DNA of 6,399 bases from JBCCQH01 sp039024435 (GTDB lineage Bacteria; Bacteroidota; Bacteroidia; J057; JADKCL01): NCBI GenBank assembly GCA_039024435.1, contig JBCCQH010000187.1, forward strand, positions 1 through 6,399, read 5' to 3'. The notes under the pieces were generated by a model, which searched no databases, was not told the DNA's origin, and saw only the letters and a program-made list of their open reading frames with translations. Positions 1-5,773 of this stretch are shown one piece after another (positions within the stretch are counted from its first letter, which is position 1; the number at the start of each line of letters is the position of its first letter). The position numbers and the translations under genes were made by a program.

Positions 1-324
1 ATGAAACCGCCCCATCTGGGGCAACTGATCGCGGCCCGGCTCCGGGAGCTGGGCATGTCCCAGGCCGAATTTAGCCGCCGGATCCATACCTCCCGCCAAA
101 ACGTGAACTTGATCCTGAAAAAAGAAACGCTGGACAGCGGCTTGCTTTTCCGGATCAGCCGGGCATTGCAGATGAACTTTTTCCAATCCATGAGTGAAGC
201 CCCTTTTGGGGGCCCGGGCACCGAGTTCATCTTTCAGTTCAAGGGGCAGCGGCTCCGCATCGTGACCTACCAGGCCGAAGGGTTGCCGGAAACGAAACTG
301 TACCCCAAGCCCGACGAGGAGTAG
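1..324 (+). CDS. Small XRE-family helix-turn-helix DNA-binding protein
   Basis: This 107-residue protein carries a Cro/C1-type (XRE) helix-turn-helix over roughly residues 6-60. The recognition region (residues 19-40) begins MSQAEFSRRI and continues with the SRQNVNLIL helix. This is a typical phage-repressor-like fold for sequence-specific DNA binding. The C-terminal part (about residues 70-107) looks like a short beta-rich tail (EFIFQF, LRIVTY) and ends in charged residues; I do not recognise it as a sensor domain. The ATG sits on the first base of the window, so the promoter, leader and any upstream start cannot be seen. It converges on the DUF4157 gene across a gene-free gap of about 360 bases and shares no operon with anything visible. 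The target operator is unknown, and it could equally be an antitoxin-like or orphan regulator. The HTH assignment is firm; the biological role is not. Confidence 0.85.
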   Translation: MKPPHLGQLIAARLRELGMSQAEFSRRIHTSRQNVNLILKKETLDSGLLFRISRALQMNFFQSMSEAPFGGPGTEFIFQFKGQRLRIVTYQAEGLPETKLYPKPDEE

Positions 325-344
325 GGAATTGGGGGGCTTTTTTT
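307..344 (+). terminator. Possible weak intrinsic terminator of the HTH gene
   Basis: AAGCCC (307-312) can pair with GGGCTT (334-339), and a run of seven T (338-344) overlaps and follows the right arm. The loop is long (21 bases) and the left arm lies inside the coding region, so the hairpin is weak. The T-run just after the stop codon is the main support. Confidence 0.25.
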
Positions 345-406
345 CTCGGCTCATCGGTTGCGGTGAGTGGTAGGCGATGGCAAGTAAGCATATTCCTGTC
401 CCATTG

Positions 407-451
407 CCTTGGTCGCAGCGGCCGGCCGTGGCCGGCGCGCGGCGACCAAGG
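407..451. repeat. Long GC-rich stem-loop (10-bp perfect outer arms)
   Basis: The outer arms CCTTGGTCGC (407-416) and GCGACCAAGG (442-451) are perfect reverse complements. Inside them, GCCGGC (421-426) pairs with GCCGGC (431-436) around a CGTG loop, with a small bulge and internal loop between the two stems. The result is an almost continuous 45-base hairpin. No T-run follows on either strand, so an ordinary intrinsic terminator is unlikely. It lies in the convergent gap between the HTH and DUF4157 genes. It could be a REP-like element, an RNA structure in a 3' UTR, or a factor-assisted termination site. Confidence 0.7.
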
Positions 452-482
452 TGACCTCCGGGGCTTACCAAGTTATCCGCAT

Positions 483-500
483 CCGCCAGATGACTGGCGG
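483..500. repeat. Perfect 7-bp stem-loop
   Basis: CCGCCAG (483-489) and CTGGCGG (494-500) are perfect reverse complements around an ATGA tetraloop. The hairpin lies 31 bases beyond the larger hairpin at 407-451. It has no T-run and its function is unknown. Confidence 0.6.
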
Positions 501-688
501 TTCGAGAAGCATCCGAGGTGCGCGCCGGGTACAGACGGAGGTAAAAATTGACCGGTGGATTCCCCAAAAAAGTCGACCGGCTCGAAGCATTGGCGTCGAC
601 GAGCAATTACTGAGCTGGCATTGAATCATTAATGCGCAAAATTAGTGGGGTTGCCCAACGCTATAACCCACAGACCAGGAATCGGATA

Positions 689-2074
689 CTACCCTGGATT
701 CCATTTTGCTAGTGCGTACCGCTTGCCGTTGAACTCCATGCGGATTTCCAGGGGCAATCCGAAATTGTGTTCATTGACCTTTGCATGCATGCGATCCTTT
801 AGTTTCGGACTCCACGCATTTTTGGGTACTTTGTTGATGTCCTTGTCATAGTCATTAGAAACTTCGTGATCGGTGAAAGGAAACCCATTTTGAGGGTCAT
901 CATTGTGTACCACGAGCAACAGATGAGTGAATGCCCCTCCCAATTTGGTTAGCTGGCCTTCACGTTTTTTGAGCTGCGCAAGGCCTTCCACAACCAAAGC
1001 TCGCACCGCATTGTAGGCAGCAGAGGTACTTGCTTTCGTTTCGATTGCGCGATATAAGCCTTGTTTGAGTTTATTGTTGTTGTCTGCTTTGAACTGTACT
1101 TGTTCAATGTCGGGATTCAATTTAACATCCGTGCCCAACAAAGCGACGTAAAATGGCGCTCCATTTTTTATATTGGTAAAATCGTTTGCTTTTTGTGCTT
1201 CGTACAGGTACGCTTGGGACTTGTTGTAAAAGTTTTTTGACCACGCTTTGAGGCCATCGGCCATATCAACTGAAAGATTACTGAAGGTGCTTTTTGCACC
1301 GTCAATTGCCTTCACCTTCTCGATGTACGGCTCTAAAGTTTTTAATACCTGCTTGCTGTATCCCTTTGTGGCATCTACATAACTCAGTCCTTCTTTGATA
1401 TCCCCCTCCACCGTCCGCTGTACCACGCCCGACTTTACCCTCCGCTGCACTGGCGGCCCATCGTCCCCATCCGGGGGCGTACCCATGGCCAGGGCCCCCA
1501 TCCGCGTCGCTTCCGCTTCCAAGCCCGGATCGTCGTTGATTTCGGTATTGTTCATGAGCTGGGTGGTGGGCTGAACCCGGCCTTGTTTTTGCTGGACGAC
1601 GTGCCAGGCTTCGTGGGGCAGGTGTTTCTCTTGGCCCGGGGCGAGGTGGATATCGGTGCCTTTGGCAAAGGCATGGGCCTGGAGCTGGGCGGGTTGGGAG
1701 GAATTGAAATGCACCCGGACATCGTCCATGGCGTAGCCGGAGAGGGTTTCGATGCCGGATTTCAACTGATCGGGCAGGCCGGTTCGGTTGATTTGGGGAG
1801 GTGGAGATGGGGGGCGCTGGGCGCTGAGGCGGGGACCACCCGCGCCGGCGAGGGGATTGGGCGATGCATTTTGGTCGGCGGCGCGTTGCAGAGTGGTTTG
1901 GGCCTGGACTTGCGGACTTTGGTTGAGCAGGTCCTGGCGGGCGGAAAATTCGGGGTCGGGCGCCTGGGCCCTCGCCGGGGATTTGCCGGGCGAATGCTGC
2001 GGGGTTTTCCGGACCGTCGGGTGGGCCGGGGTACGGGGGGAGTGCTGGGGCGAGGCGCTTGCGTGTTGGTCCAT
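689..2074 (-). CDS. DUF4157 (eCIS core domain) protein with variable C-terminal domain; candidate injected effector
   Basis: This 461-residue protein has three parts. Residues 1-95 are Pro/Ser/Gln-rich and probably disordered, with PQHSP twice. Residues about 98-195 form the DUF4157 domain, with the metallopeptidase-like motif HEAWHVVQQ (H154, E155, H158, Q161-Q162) and a later LEAEATRMG segment that may supply a third metal ligand (E186 or E188). Residues about 208-221 hold VQR repeats (VQRR, VVQRT), common linkers in this family. Residues 222-461 are an unrecognised domain with an ETK motif (E345, K347). DUF4157 proteins are known associates of extracellular contractile injection systems, but no eCIS structural gene is visible here. 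No signal peptide and no immunity gene are seen. GC content drops sharply at the domain junction: 75% at 1441-1500 against 35% at 1141-1200. The ATG at 2074 has no Shine-Dalgarno sequence. The domain call is strong; the effector role is inferred. Confidence 0.88.
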   Translation of the reverse strand: MDQHASASPQHSPRTPAHPTVRKTPQHSPGKSPARAQAPDPEFSARQDLLNQSPQVQAQTTLQRAADQNASPNPLAGAGGPRLSAQRPPSPPPQINRTGLPDQLKSGIETLSGYAMDDVRVHFNSSQPAQLQAHAFAKGTDIHLAPGQEKHLPHEAWHVVQQKQGRVQPTTQLMNNTEINDDPGLEAEATRMGALAMGTPPDGDDGPPVQRRVKSGVVQRTVEGDIKEGLSYVDATKGYSKQVLKTLEPYIEKVKAIDGAKSTFSNLSVDMADGLKAWSKNFYNKSQAYLYEAQKANDFTNIKNGAPFYVALLGTDVKLNPDIEQVQFKADNNNKLKQGLYRAIETKASTSAAYNAVRALVVEGLAQLKKREGQLTKLGGAFTHLLLVVHNDDPQNGFPFTDHEVSNDYDKDINKVPKNAWSPKLKDRMHAKVNEHNFGLPLEIRMEFNGKRYALAKWNPG

Positions 2075-2205
2075 AGGGGCTTAGTCGTTGAAATGGTGAA
2101 AGGTAAGCCCAAACCTTCCCCGGCTCAAGTACACTTTGGGGGCTAAGTTGAAGGTAGGACGGGGGATTCCGCTGCGGATGCGTCATATTTTCTGCCAATC
2201 TGTGC

Positions 2206-2235
2206 TTGTCTCGCGCCCAGGGACAGTGTATTTTG
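2206..2235 (+). promoter_or_regulatory. Possible Bacteroidota-type promoter for the TPR gene
   Basis: TTG (2206-2208) is followed after 20 bases by TATTTTG (2229-2235), close to the Bacteroidota -33/-7 pattern (TTTG ... TAnnTTTG) but one base short in the -7 element. Transcription would begin about 2241-2243, giving a leader of some 22-24 bases before the GTG at 2265. This spacing also favours the GTG start over upstream ones. Confidence 0.35.
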
Positions 2236-2264
2236 TCCTCTTGTTTCACTTCAATCTTCTCTCC

Positions 2265-3140
2265 GTGAAAAATGCTGTCCTGGTTACCATCCTGTGGTTC
2301 ATTTGCCTGCTACCCACCGCCGCATTTGCCCAAACCAAAGTCGTCAACGAAGGCATCAAAGCCTACCAAAACGGCCAGTGGGCCGAGGCCATCGCCGCCC
2401 TGGACGAAGGCCTCGCGGACCCTGCGGCATTGAACGAAAAAACCCTCGCCGAAGGCTACGCCCACCGCGCCCTCGCCAAGGTCCGCTTTCTCATCCAGGC
2501 CCGGCTCGACATGCCGGAAAACATGGAGCAACTGGGCGAGGAATACAGCCTCACCGCTTATGATGACTTCAAGCGCGCGCAAAAGTACGATCCCAAAGGC
2601 AAGCTCGAAGAACCCATCGCCGAGGGGCTGCGCAAGCTGAAAAATGTCCTCCTGGAACTCGCCGGTGACGCCGGCAATCAGGTCAACCGCATCGGACTCA
2701 GCCCCGAAGACAAGGCCCGGCAGGCCCGGCAGCTCAAGGCCTACGCTGCACCCATCCTGGAAATGGACAAGTACAACTACAAAGCCTACGATTTCCTGGC
2801 CGATGCGCTCTACGCGATGGACGATTTCGCCGGCGCCCTGAAGAACTACAGACTCGCCGACGACTGGTTTTTCCGCTCGGCTCCGCGGGGGGGCGACTTG
2901 GGCATCGGCTACACCTACATCCGGATTGCGGAATTGGAATGGCGGGTCAACCGGGACTTTGCGGCCGCGATGGCGGCGATCCAGGAAGGCCATAAGGTCC
3001 TGGCCGGAGAGGACAAAAAGATCCAGAACCTCGGCAACCGCCGTCCGGCGGAGAAGGCTTCCTTTCAGGTGATGTACGAGGAGATCGCCGCTAAAATTGA
3101 CAAGATGGAGGCCACGATCAAGGCCAAGGCCGGAAAATGA
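2265..3140 (+). CDS. Exported TPR-repeat protein of unknown function
   Basis: The frame is open from a TTG at 2136, but a GTG at 2265 gives a 291-residue protein that begins with a clear Sec signal peptide: K2, a hydrophobic core, and the AFA cleavage site before Q23. I therefore choose that start; an ATG at 2178 would bury the signal. The mature protein is mostly helical with TPR-like repeats: residues 27-55 (GIKAYQNGQWAEAIAALDEG), 62-109 (ending YDDFKRAQKYDP), 155-201 (AYDFLADALYAMDDFAGALKNY lies in it) and 213-247. TPRs mediate protein contacts, so a periplasmic scaffold role is likely. No enzyme domain or T9SS tail is present. It is divergent from the DUF4157 gene across about 190 bases and convergent with the haloperoxidase. 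No family-specific name can be justified. Confidence 0.82.
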   Translation: MKNAVLVTILWFICLLPTAAFAQTKVVNEGIKAYQNGQWAEAIAALDEGLADPAALNEKTLAEGYAHRALAKVRFLIQARLDMPENMEQLGEEYSLTAYDDFKRAQKYDPKGKLEEPIAEGLRKLKNVLLELAGDAGNQVNRIGLSPEDKARQARQLKAYAAPILEMDKYNYKAYDFLADALYAMDDFAGALKNYRLADDWFFRSAPRGGDLGIGYTYIRIAELEWRVNRDFAAAMAAIQEGHKVLAGEDKKIQNLGNRRPAEKASFQVMYEEIAAKIDKMEATIKAKAGK

Positions 3141-3141
3141 C

Positions 3142-3172
3142 CGGCGGCAGAGCCGATTCCTCGACTCCGCCG
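3142..3172. terminator. Possible hairpin between convergent genes
   Basis: CGGCGG (3142-3147) pairs with CCGCCG (3167-3172) across a 19-base loop. It sits in the 55-base gap between the TPR stop and the haloperoxidase stop, a natural place for a bidirectional terminator. No T-run is present on either side, so support is weak. Confidence 0.25.
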
Positions 3173-3195
3173 CGCGGATCAAACCAGACGAATAT

Positions 3196-5142
3196 TTAGA
3201 TGCGGATCGAACCGCCGTCGTACAGCGGTACGGTCATGGAGAAATTCTCCCCGTAGGTCAGTTTCTGCTCCTCCAGGATTCCCAGCGCAATCTGCTCGCC
3301 GAGGCGGATCGATTCGATGTAATCGGTGAAGAAGTGAACCCCGGCCCAGTCGCGCCCAATCGAAATGTTTGACGCGAGTTTGTTCAGTTCGCCTTCCACC
3401 GTCAGGATGGTCGGCGCTCCGGTATCGTCGAGTACATCCACGACGTTTAGCGTCTGGCCGCCATTGCCGGCATTCGGCACGAACGCTTGGCGGGGATTGC
3501 CCGAAGCCGTGACCGCCAGCGGGGCGCGGTGGTCGAAAAATGCTTTGAGAATCGTGATGCAAGCACCCGCCACCGTTGCGTGCCCGGCTCCGTAGGAAGG
3601 ATGCATCGGCGAACCTTCGCAGAAAGCCATCGGCAGGAGGAAGTTGCCCTGGGGCAGGCGGGGATCGCTGGGATTGAAATCATCTACCACTTTGAGGATC
3701 TTCTCCATGGCCGGCTGGTCCAGCATGGCCAGCAATTCCGGTACGCCGACGTCCGGGTGGTTGCGGCGCGCGATGCGGCCGGCCAGGGCCTCGGGGCGCA
3801 GTCGGCGGTGGACATTGAACTTCTGGAAGCGGACAGCTTTCAGGGCGCGGGTCGCGACCTCGGTGACCAGGGACAGGATGTGGGGTCCGCCGAACTGGGC
3901 GAATCCTTGCTGGTGGTCGATCAGGTCGCCGCGCTGGAAGGGAATGCCCGGATCGAAGGGCACCCCGCTGGCCAGGAGCAGCAGGCAAGCATTGAGGTAG
4001 GCCTCGTACAAGGCATCGTAGTGAACGTAGGTCGCGAGGTCACGCGGGGTCGTGATAAAACGCCGCTTGAGGCGGGCGGGGCTGTGTACGTACGATTCCA
4101 AACCGCGCAGGTCGGCCCCGTTTTGCACGTCGAGCCAGTGGTTCCACGTCTGCATGTAGTCGACGCACTGGCTGGCGGTGCGCACCCGCTGGTCAATGCT
4201 GATCCCGCCGTAGCTGATGAAGCCATCCTCCGGGCAGCGTTCGGCATCGTTGGGATTGATGCCGGCATTGCCCGCAAGCAGGAACTGGGATATGTACGGC
4301 CCGACATTGTCTCCCGGAGTGATGCCCCGGAAGGCCGTGTTTTCGCCGAAGGGACCGCGCTTGCGGCTGGCTTCGGCCGGGGTGAGGCCACAGCAGTCCT
4401 GGTCTTGGAACCAGGGCAGCTCATTCAGGCAGGCGATCAATTCCTTGACCGAGATGATCTTCCTTCCGCGGAGCCGGCGCTTGAAATCGCAGGGATCGCC
4501 CGGATCATCGGGAACGATGACGGTGCCTTCCAGCTTGTCGATCTGGCTGAAGGGAATGTCGCGCAGGAGGGCCTGGACGTATACCTCGGCCATTTCGGCG
4601 GTCAGTTCGTCGCTCCCGATCGCCGGAGCCAGCGGCATGGTCACCGCCTGGGCATCCGGCCCTTCCAGGTCAAAGGTCAGGCCGCTGCCCTGGCTTTCCC
4701 AGCCGCGGACCTGGGCCCCCTTGCCGCCGCACTGCGATTGTGCTTTCTTCGAATTCCAGGGGCGTTTGTCCCCGTCGAATCCTTTCGGGCCCAAGGGCGT
4801 GTCCTGGAAATCGCGAACGTCGCCGCTGTCGATGGCCCGGACGAACAATTGGAAGTCACCGGAGGTGCAGATCAGGCCGGTCTCTTCATCGTGGGCGAGG
4901 CCCTTGGTGAAGCTTCCCAGGTAGGTCAGTTCGAATTTGGTGTTTCGGTTCTCTTCGGCCCCCTGACACTCGGGGCGCTCACATTTTTGTTGAAGTGTGG
5001 CTTCACAGCCATCGTTCGGAACCTCCCGGCGGAATTTCTGCTCGTCATCGTTGGCGACATGACGGGGGTGAGGCCGGCTGGCGGCCAATTCGGCGGCGGA
5101 GATCCGAACATTTAAGGCTTGTGATTTTCTGGATTCCATCAT
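3196..5142 (-). CDS. Vanadium-dependent haloperoxidase, algal bromoperoxidase type
   Basis: Vanadium haloperoxidases use vanadate and H2O2 to oxidise halides to hypohalous acid. The catalytic pattern is readable in this 648-residue protein: K441 and R449 (in QKFNVHRRLRPEA), H514, A519-G520-H521 (HPSYGAGHAT), R597 and the vanadate-ligand histidine H603 (GRDWAGVHFF). The spacings K-8-R, H-7-H and R-6-H equal those of algal bromoperoxidases as I recall them. H514 replaces the Phe of fungal chloroperoxidases, and Arg lies three residues before K441 as in Corallina enzymes, which suggests bromide or iodide use. The usual Ser of SGH is Ala519. The ATG pair at 5142/5139 is preferred: family-like sequence (ALNVRISAAELAASRPHP) starts right after it, while an ATG at 5295 would add 51 low-complexity residues. 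No signal peptide is seen, although the N-terminal half is Cys-rich. No partner genes adjoin it. Confidence 0.93.
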   Translation of the reverse strand: MMESRKSQALNVRISAAELAASRPHPRHVANDDEQKFRREVPNDGCEATLQQKCERPECQGAEENRNTKFELTYLGSFTKGLAHDEETGLICTSGDFQLFVRAIDSGDVRDFQDTPLGPKGFDGDKRPWNSKKAQSQCGGKGAQVRGWESQGSGLTFDLEGPDAQAVTMPLAPAIGSDELTAEMAEVYVQALLRDIPFSQIDKLEGTVIVPDDPGDPCDFKRRLRGRKIISVKELIACLNELPWFQDQDCCGLTPAEASRKRGPFGENTAFRGITPGDNVGPYISQFLLAGNAGINPNDAERCPEDGFISYGGISIDQRVRTASQCVDYMQTWNHWLDVQNGADLRGLESYVHSPARLKRRFITTPRDLATYVHYDALYEAYLNACLLLLASGVPFDPGIPFQRGDLIDHQQGFAQFGGPHILSLVTEVATRALKAVRFQKFNVHRRLRPEALAGRIARRNHPDVGVPELLAMLDQPAMEKILKVVDDFNPSDPRLPQGNFLLPMAFCEGSPMHPSYGAGHATVAGACITILKAFFDHRAPLAVTASGNPRQAFVPNAGNGGQTLNVVDVLDDTGAPTILTVEGELNKLASNISIGRDWAGVHFFTDYIESIRLGEQIALGILEEQKLTYGENFSMTVPLYDGGSIRI

Positions 5143-5182
5143 TTTGTTTGTTGTTGAAGTTTGATTTAGAATGGGATGTACT

Positions 5183-5232
5183 GTGTTTGAAAAAGTGTGT
5201 GAAAGTGTGTTTGCGAAAGTAGTTTGTGAAAA
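5183..5232. repeat. Degenerate tandem GTGT..G..AAA repeats upstream of the haloperoxidase
   Basis: Four loosely repeated units follow each other: GTGTTTGAAAAA (5183-5194), GTGTGTGAAA (5195-5204), GTGTGTTTGCGAAA (5205-5218) and GTAGTTTGTGAAAA (5219-5232). Units are 10-14 bases, about one helical turn, and end about 40 bases before the haloperoxidase start. They could be regulator-binding sites or simple low-complexity DNA. Confidence 0.5.
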
Positions 5233-5279
5233 TGTGTACCTAGTTTTCCTATTCCACGACGGAGTCGGGATAAAATGGC

Positions 5280-5422
5280 GACACAAAGGTGTCATTGCCC
5301 CGCCCGGCGCGGGCAGGAAGTCGTTAAAAAAGACAATAAAGTTTATCTTTCAGGCACGGGGAAGTTGCCCTTCCGCGGCGTGCAGGAGGTATTCCACCCC
5401 GGAGGCAAAAGGCTATTTTGCC
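5280..5422. other. Cluster of four short hairpins, possible structured RNA or regulatory region
   Basis: Four inverted repeats occur within 143 bases. GACAC/GTGTC (5280-5284, 5289-5293) has an AAAG loop. GCCCG/CGGGC (5302-5306, 5310-5314) has a GCG loop. GGAAG/CTTCC (5360-5364, 5370-5374) has a TTGCC loop and is flanked by CACG (5355-5358) and CGTG (5379-5382). GGCAAAA/TTTTGCC (5404-5410, 5416-5422) has a GGCTA loop. All arms are perfect. No known riboswitch or ncRNA family is recognised. Confidence 0.4.
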
Positions 5423-5519
5423 GCGAAGCATCGGTGTAGCTCAGTCGATCTATTCGGGTTCAATCTGCTTTCAGATGCATTGAGTAGATTCAACGTCAAG
5501 CACTAATGGATTCGGATTA

Positions 5520-5551
5520 TTGATTGGAAAGAATGTTAATGATTAAATTTG
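5520..5551 (+). promoter_or_regulatory. Bacteroidota-type promoter without an obvious gene
   Basis: TTG (5520-5522) is followed after 21 bases by TAAATTTG (5544-5551), an exact match to the -7 consensus TAnnTTTG. It points rightward into a gene-free, AT-rich stretch. Transcription would start near 5558 and run toward the 18-bp hairpin at 5698-5736. An AT-rich background makes a chance match possible. Confidence 0.4.
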
Positions 5552-5697
5552 AACGCAGTACAATTTTCACAAATACATTGCAAGTTAATAAAAATACGGC
5601 AATCGATCTAGTTTGTTGCGAAATTTTTGTCATTTTTTACAAAATGGATGGTCCGAGGATGCTCCCCCTCGCCGGTGCCTCACCGCGGAGACGGTAT

Positions 5698-5736
5698 CGG
5701 TTGGGATTCGGCCCCGCCGGGGCCGAATCCCAACCG
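5698..5736. repeat. 18-bp perfect inverted repeat (strong stem-loop)
   Basis: The left arm 5698-5715 (CGGTTGGGATTCGGCCCC) and the right arm 5719-5736 are exact reverse complements around a 3-base GCC loop. It lies 37 bases past the stop of the leftward T9SS-tailed gene and could terminate its transcript, protect its 3' end, or end a rightward transcript. No T-run follows on either strand, so it is not a textbook intrinsic terminator. Confidence 0.75.
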
Positions 5737-5773
5737 CAGTCGCTGGGGCAAATGCGCGTGGTGCCCCGTTTCC

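Larger units (their letters stand above)
325..688. other. Gene-free interval with stem-loops
   Basis: No convincing protein gene lies between the HTH stop and the end of the DUF4157 gene. Short open frames here lack homology-like features, are arginine/proline rich and run through the inverted repeats. The stretch holds two clear stem-loops (407-451 and 483-500), two copies of the GTCGAC palindrome (572-577 and 595-600), and a small GCATT/AATGC inverted repeat near 619-636. A TAATTTTG sequence on the minus strand (644-637) fits the Bacteroidota -7 consensus but has no -33 partner at the right distance and no gene downstream. Confidence 0.6.
5143..5773. other. Long gene-free region with repeats, hairpins and a promoter
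   Basis: No credible protein gene is present. From left to right it holds an AT-rich, SD-less leader of the haloperoxidase (5143-5175), GT/GAAA repeats (5183-5232), a run of small hairpins (5280-5422), a tRNA-like fragment (5436-5467), an AT-rich stretch with a promoter-like site (5520-5551) and an 18-bp inverted repeat (5698-5736). The haloperoxidase promoter should lie in the left part, but no good TAnnTTTG match is visible on the minus strand there. Confidence 0.6.

Noticed and set aside
363..624. Two overlapping short frames in the gap after the HTH gene
   Set aside because: They run through the 407-451 and 483-500 stem-loops, lack a plausible start context, and give Arg/Pro-rich translations without features.
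637..644. TAATTTTG -7 promoter element on the minus strand
   Set aside because: No TTG lies at a suitable distance upstream and no leftward gene follows, so it is most likely a chance match.
1583..2146. 187-codon open frame on the plus strand
   Set aside because: It is antisense to the DUF4157 domain with a Gly-rich translation and no recognisable domain.
1302..2249. 315-codon open frame on the minus strand in another phase
   Set aside because: It overlaps the DUF4157 gene out of phase and is a Pro/Arg-rich translation typical of GC-rich shadow frames.
2136..2264. Upstream TTG (2136) and ATG (2178) starts for the TPR protein
   Set aside because: Both would bury a clean signal peptide that begins at the GTG at 2265, and the likely promoter lies between them and that GTG.
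2310..3182. 290-codon open frame on the minus strand
   Set aside because: It is antisense to the TPR protein, which has a signal peptide and helical repeats; the antisense translation is valine/glycine-rich with no motif.
3487..5115. 542-codon open frame on the plus strand
   Set aside because: It lies entirely antisense to the haloperoxidase, whose catalytic motifs are unmistakable. Long antisense frames are common in GC-rich genes, and the translation shows no domain.
5183..5232. Possible CRISPR-like array
   Set aside because: Units are too short (10-14 bases), degenerate and without spacers.
5143..5295. 51-residue N-terminal extension of the haloperoxidase from an ATG at 5295
   Set aside because: The extension reads through the degenerate GTGT/GAAA repeats and is Thr/Ser/Asn-rich low complexity; family-like sequence begins only after the ATG pair at 5142/5139.
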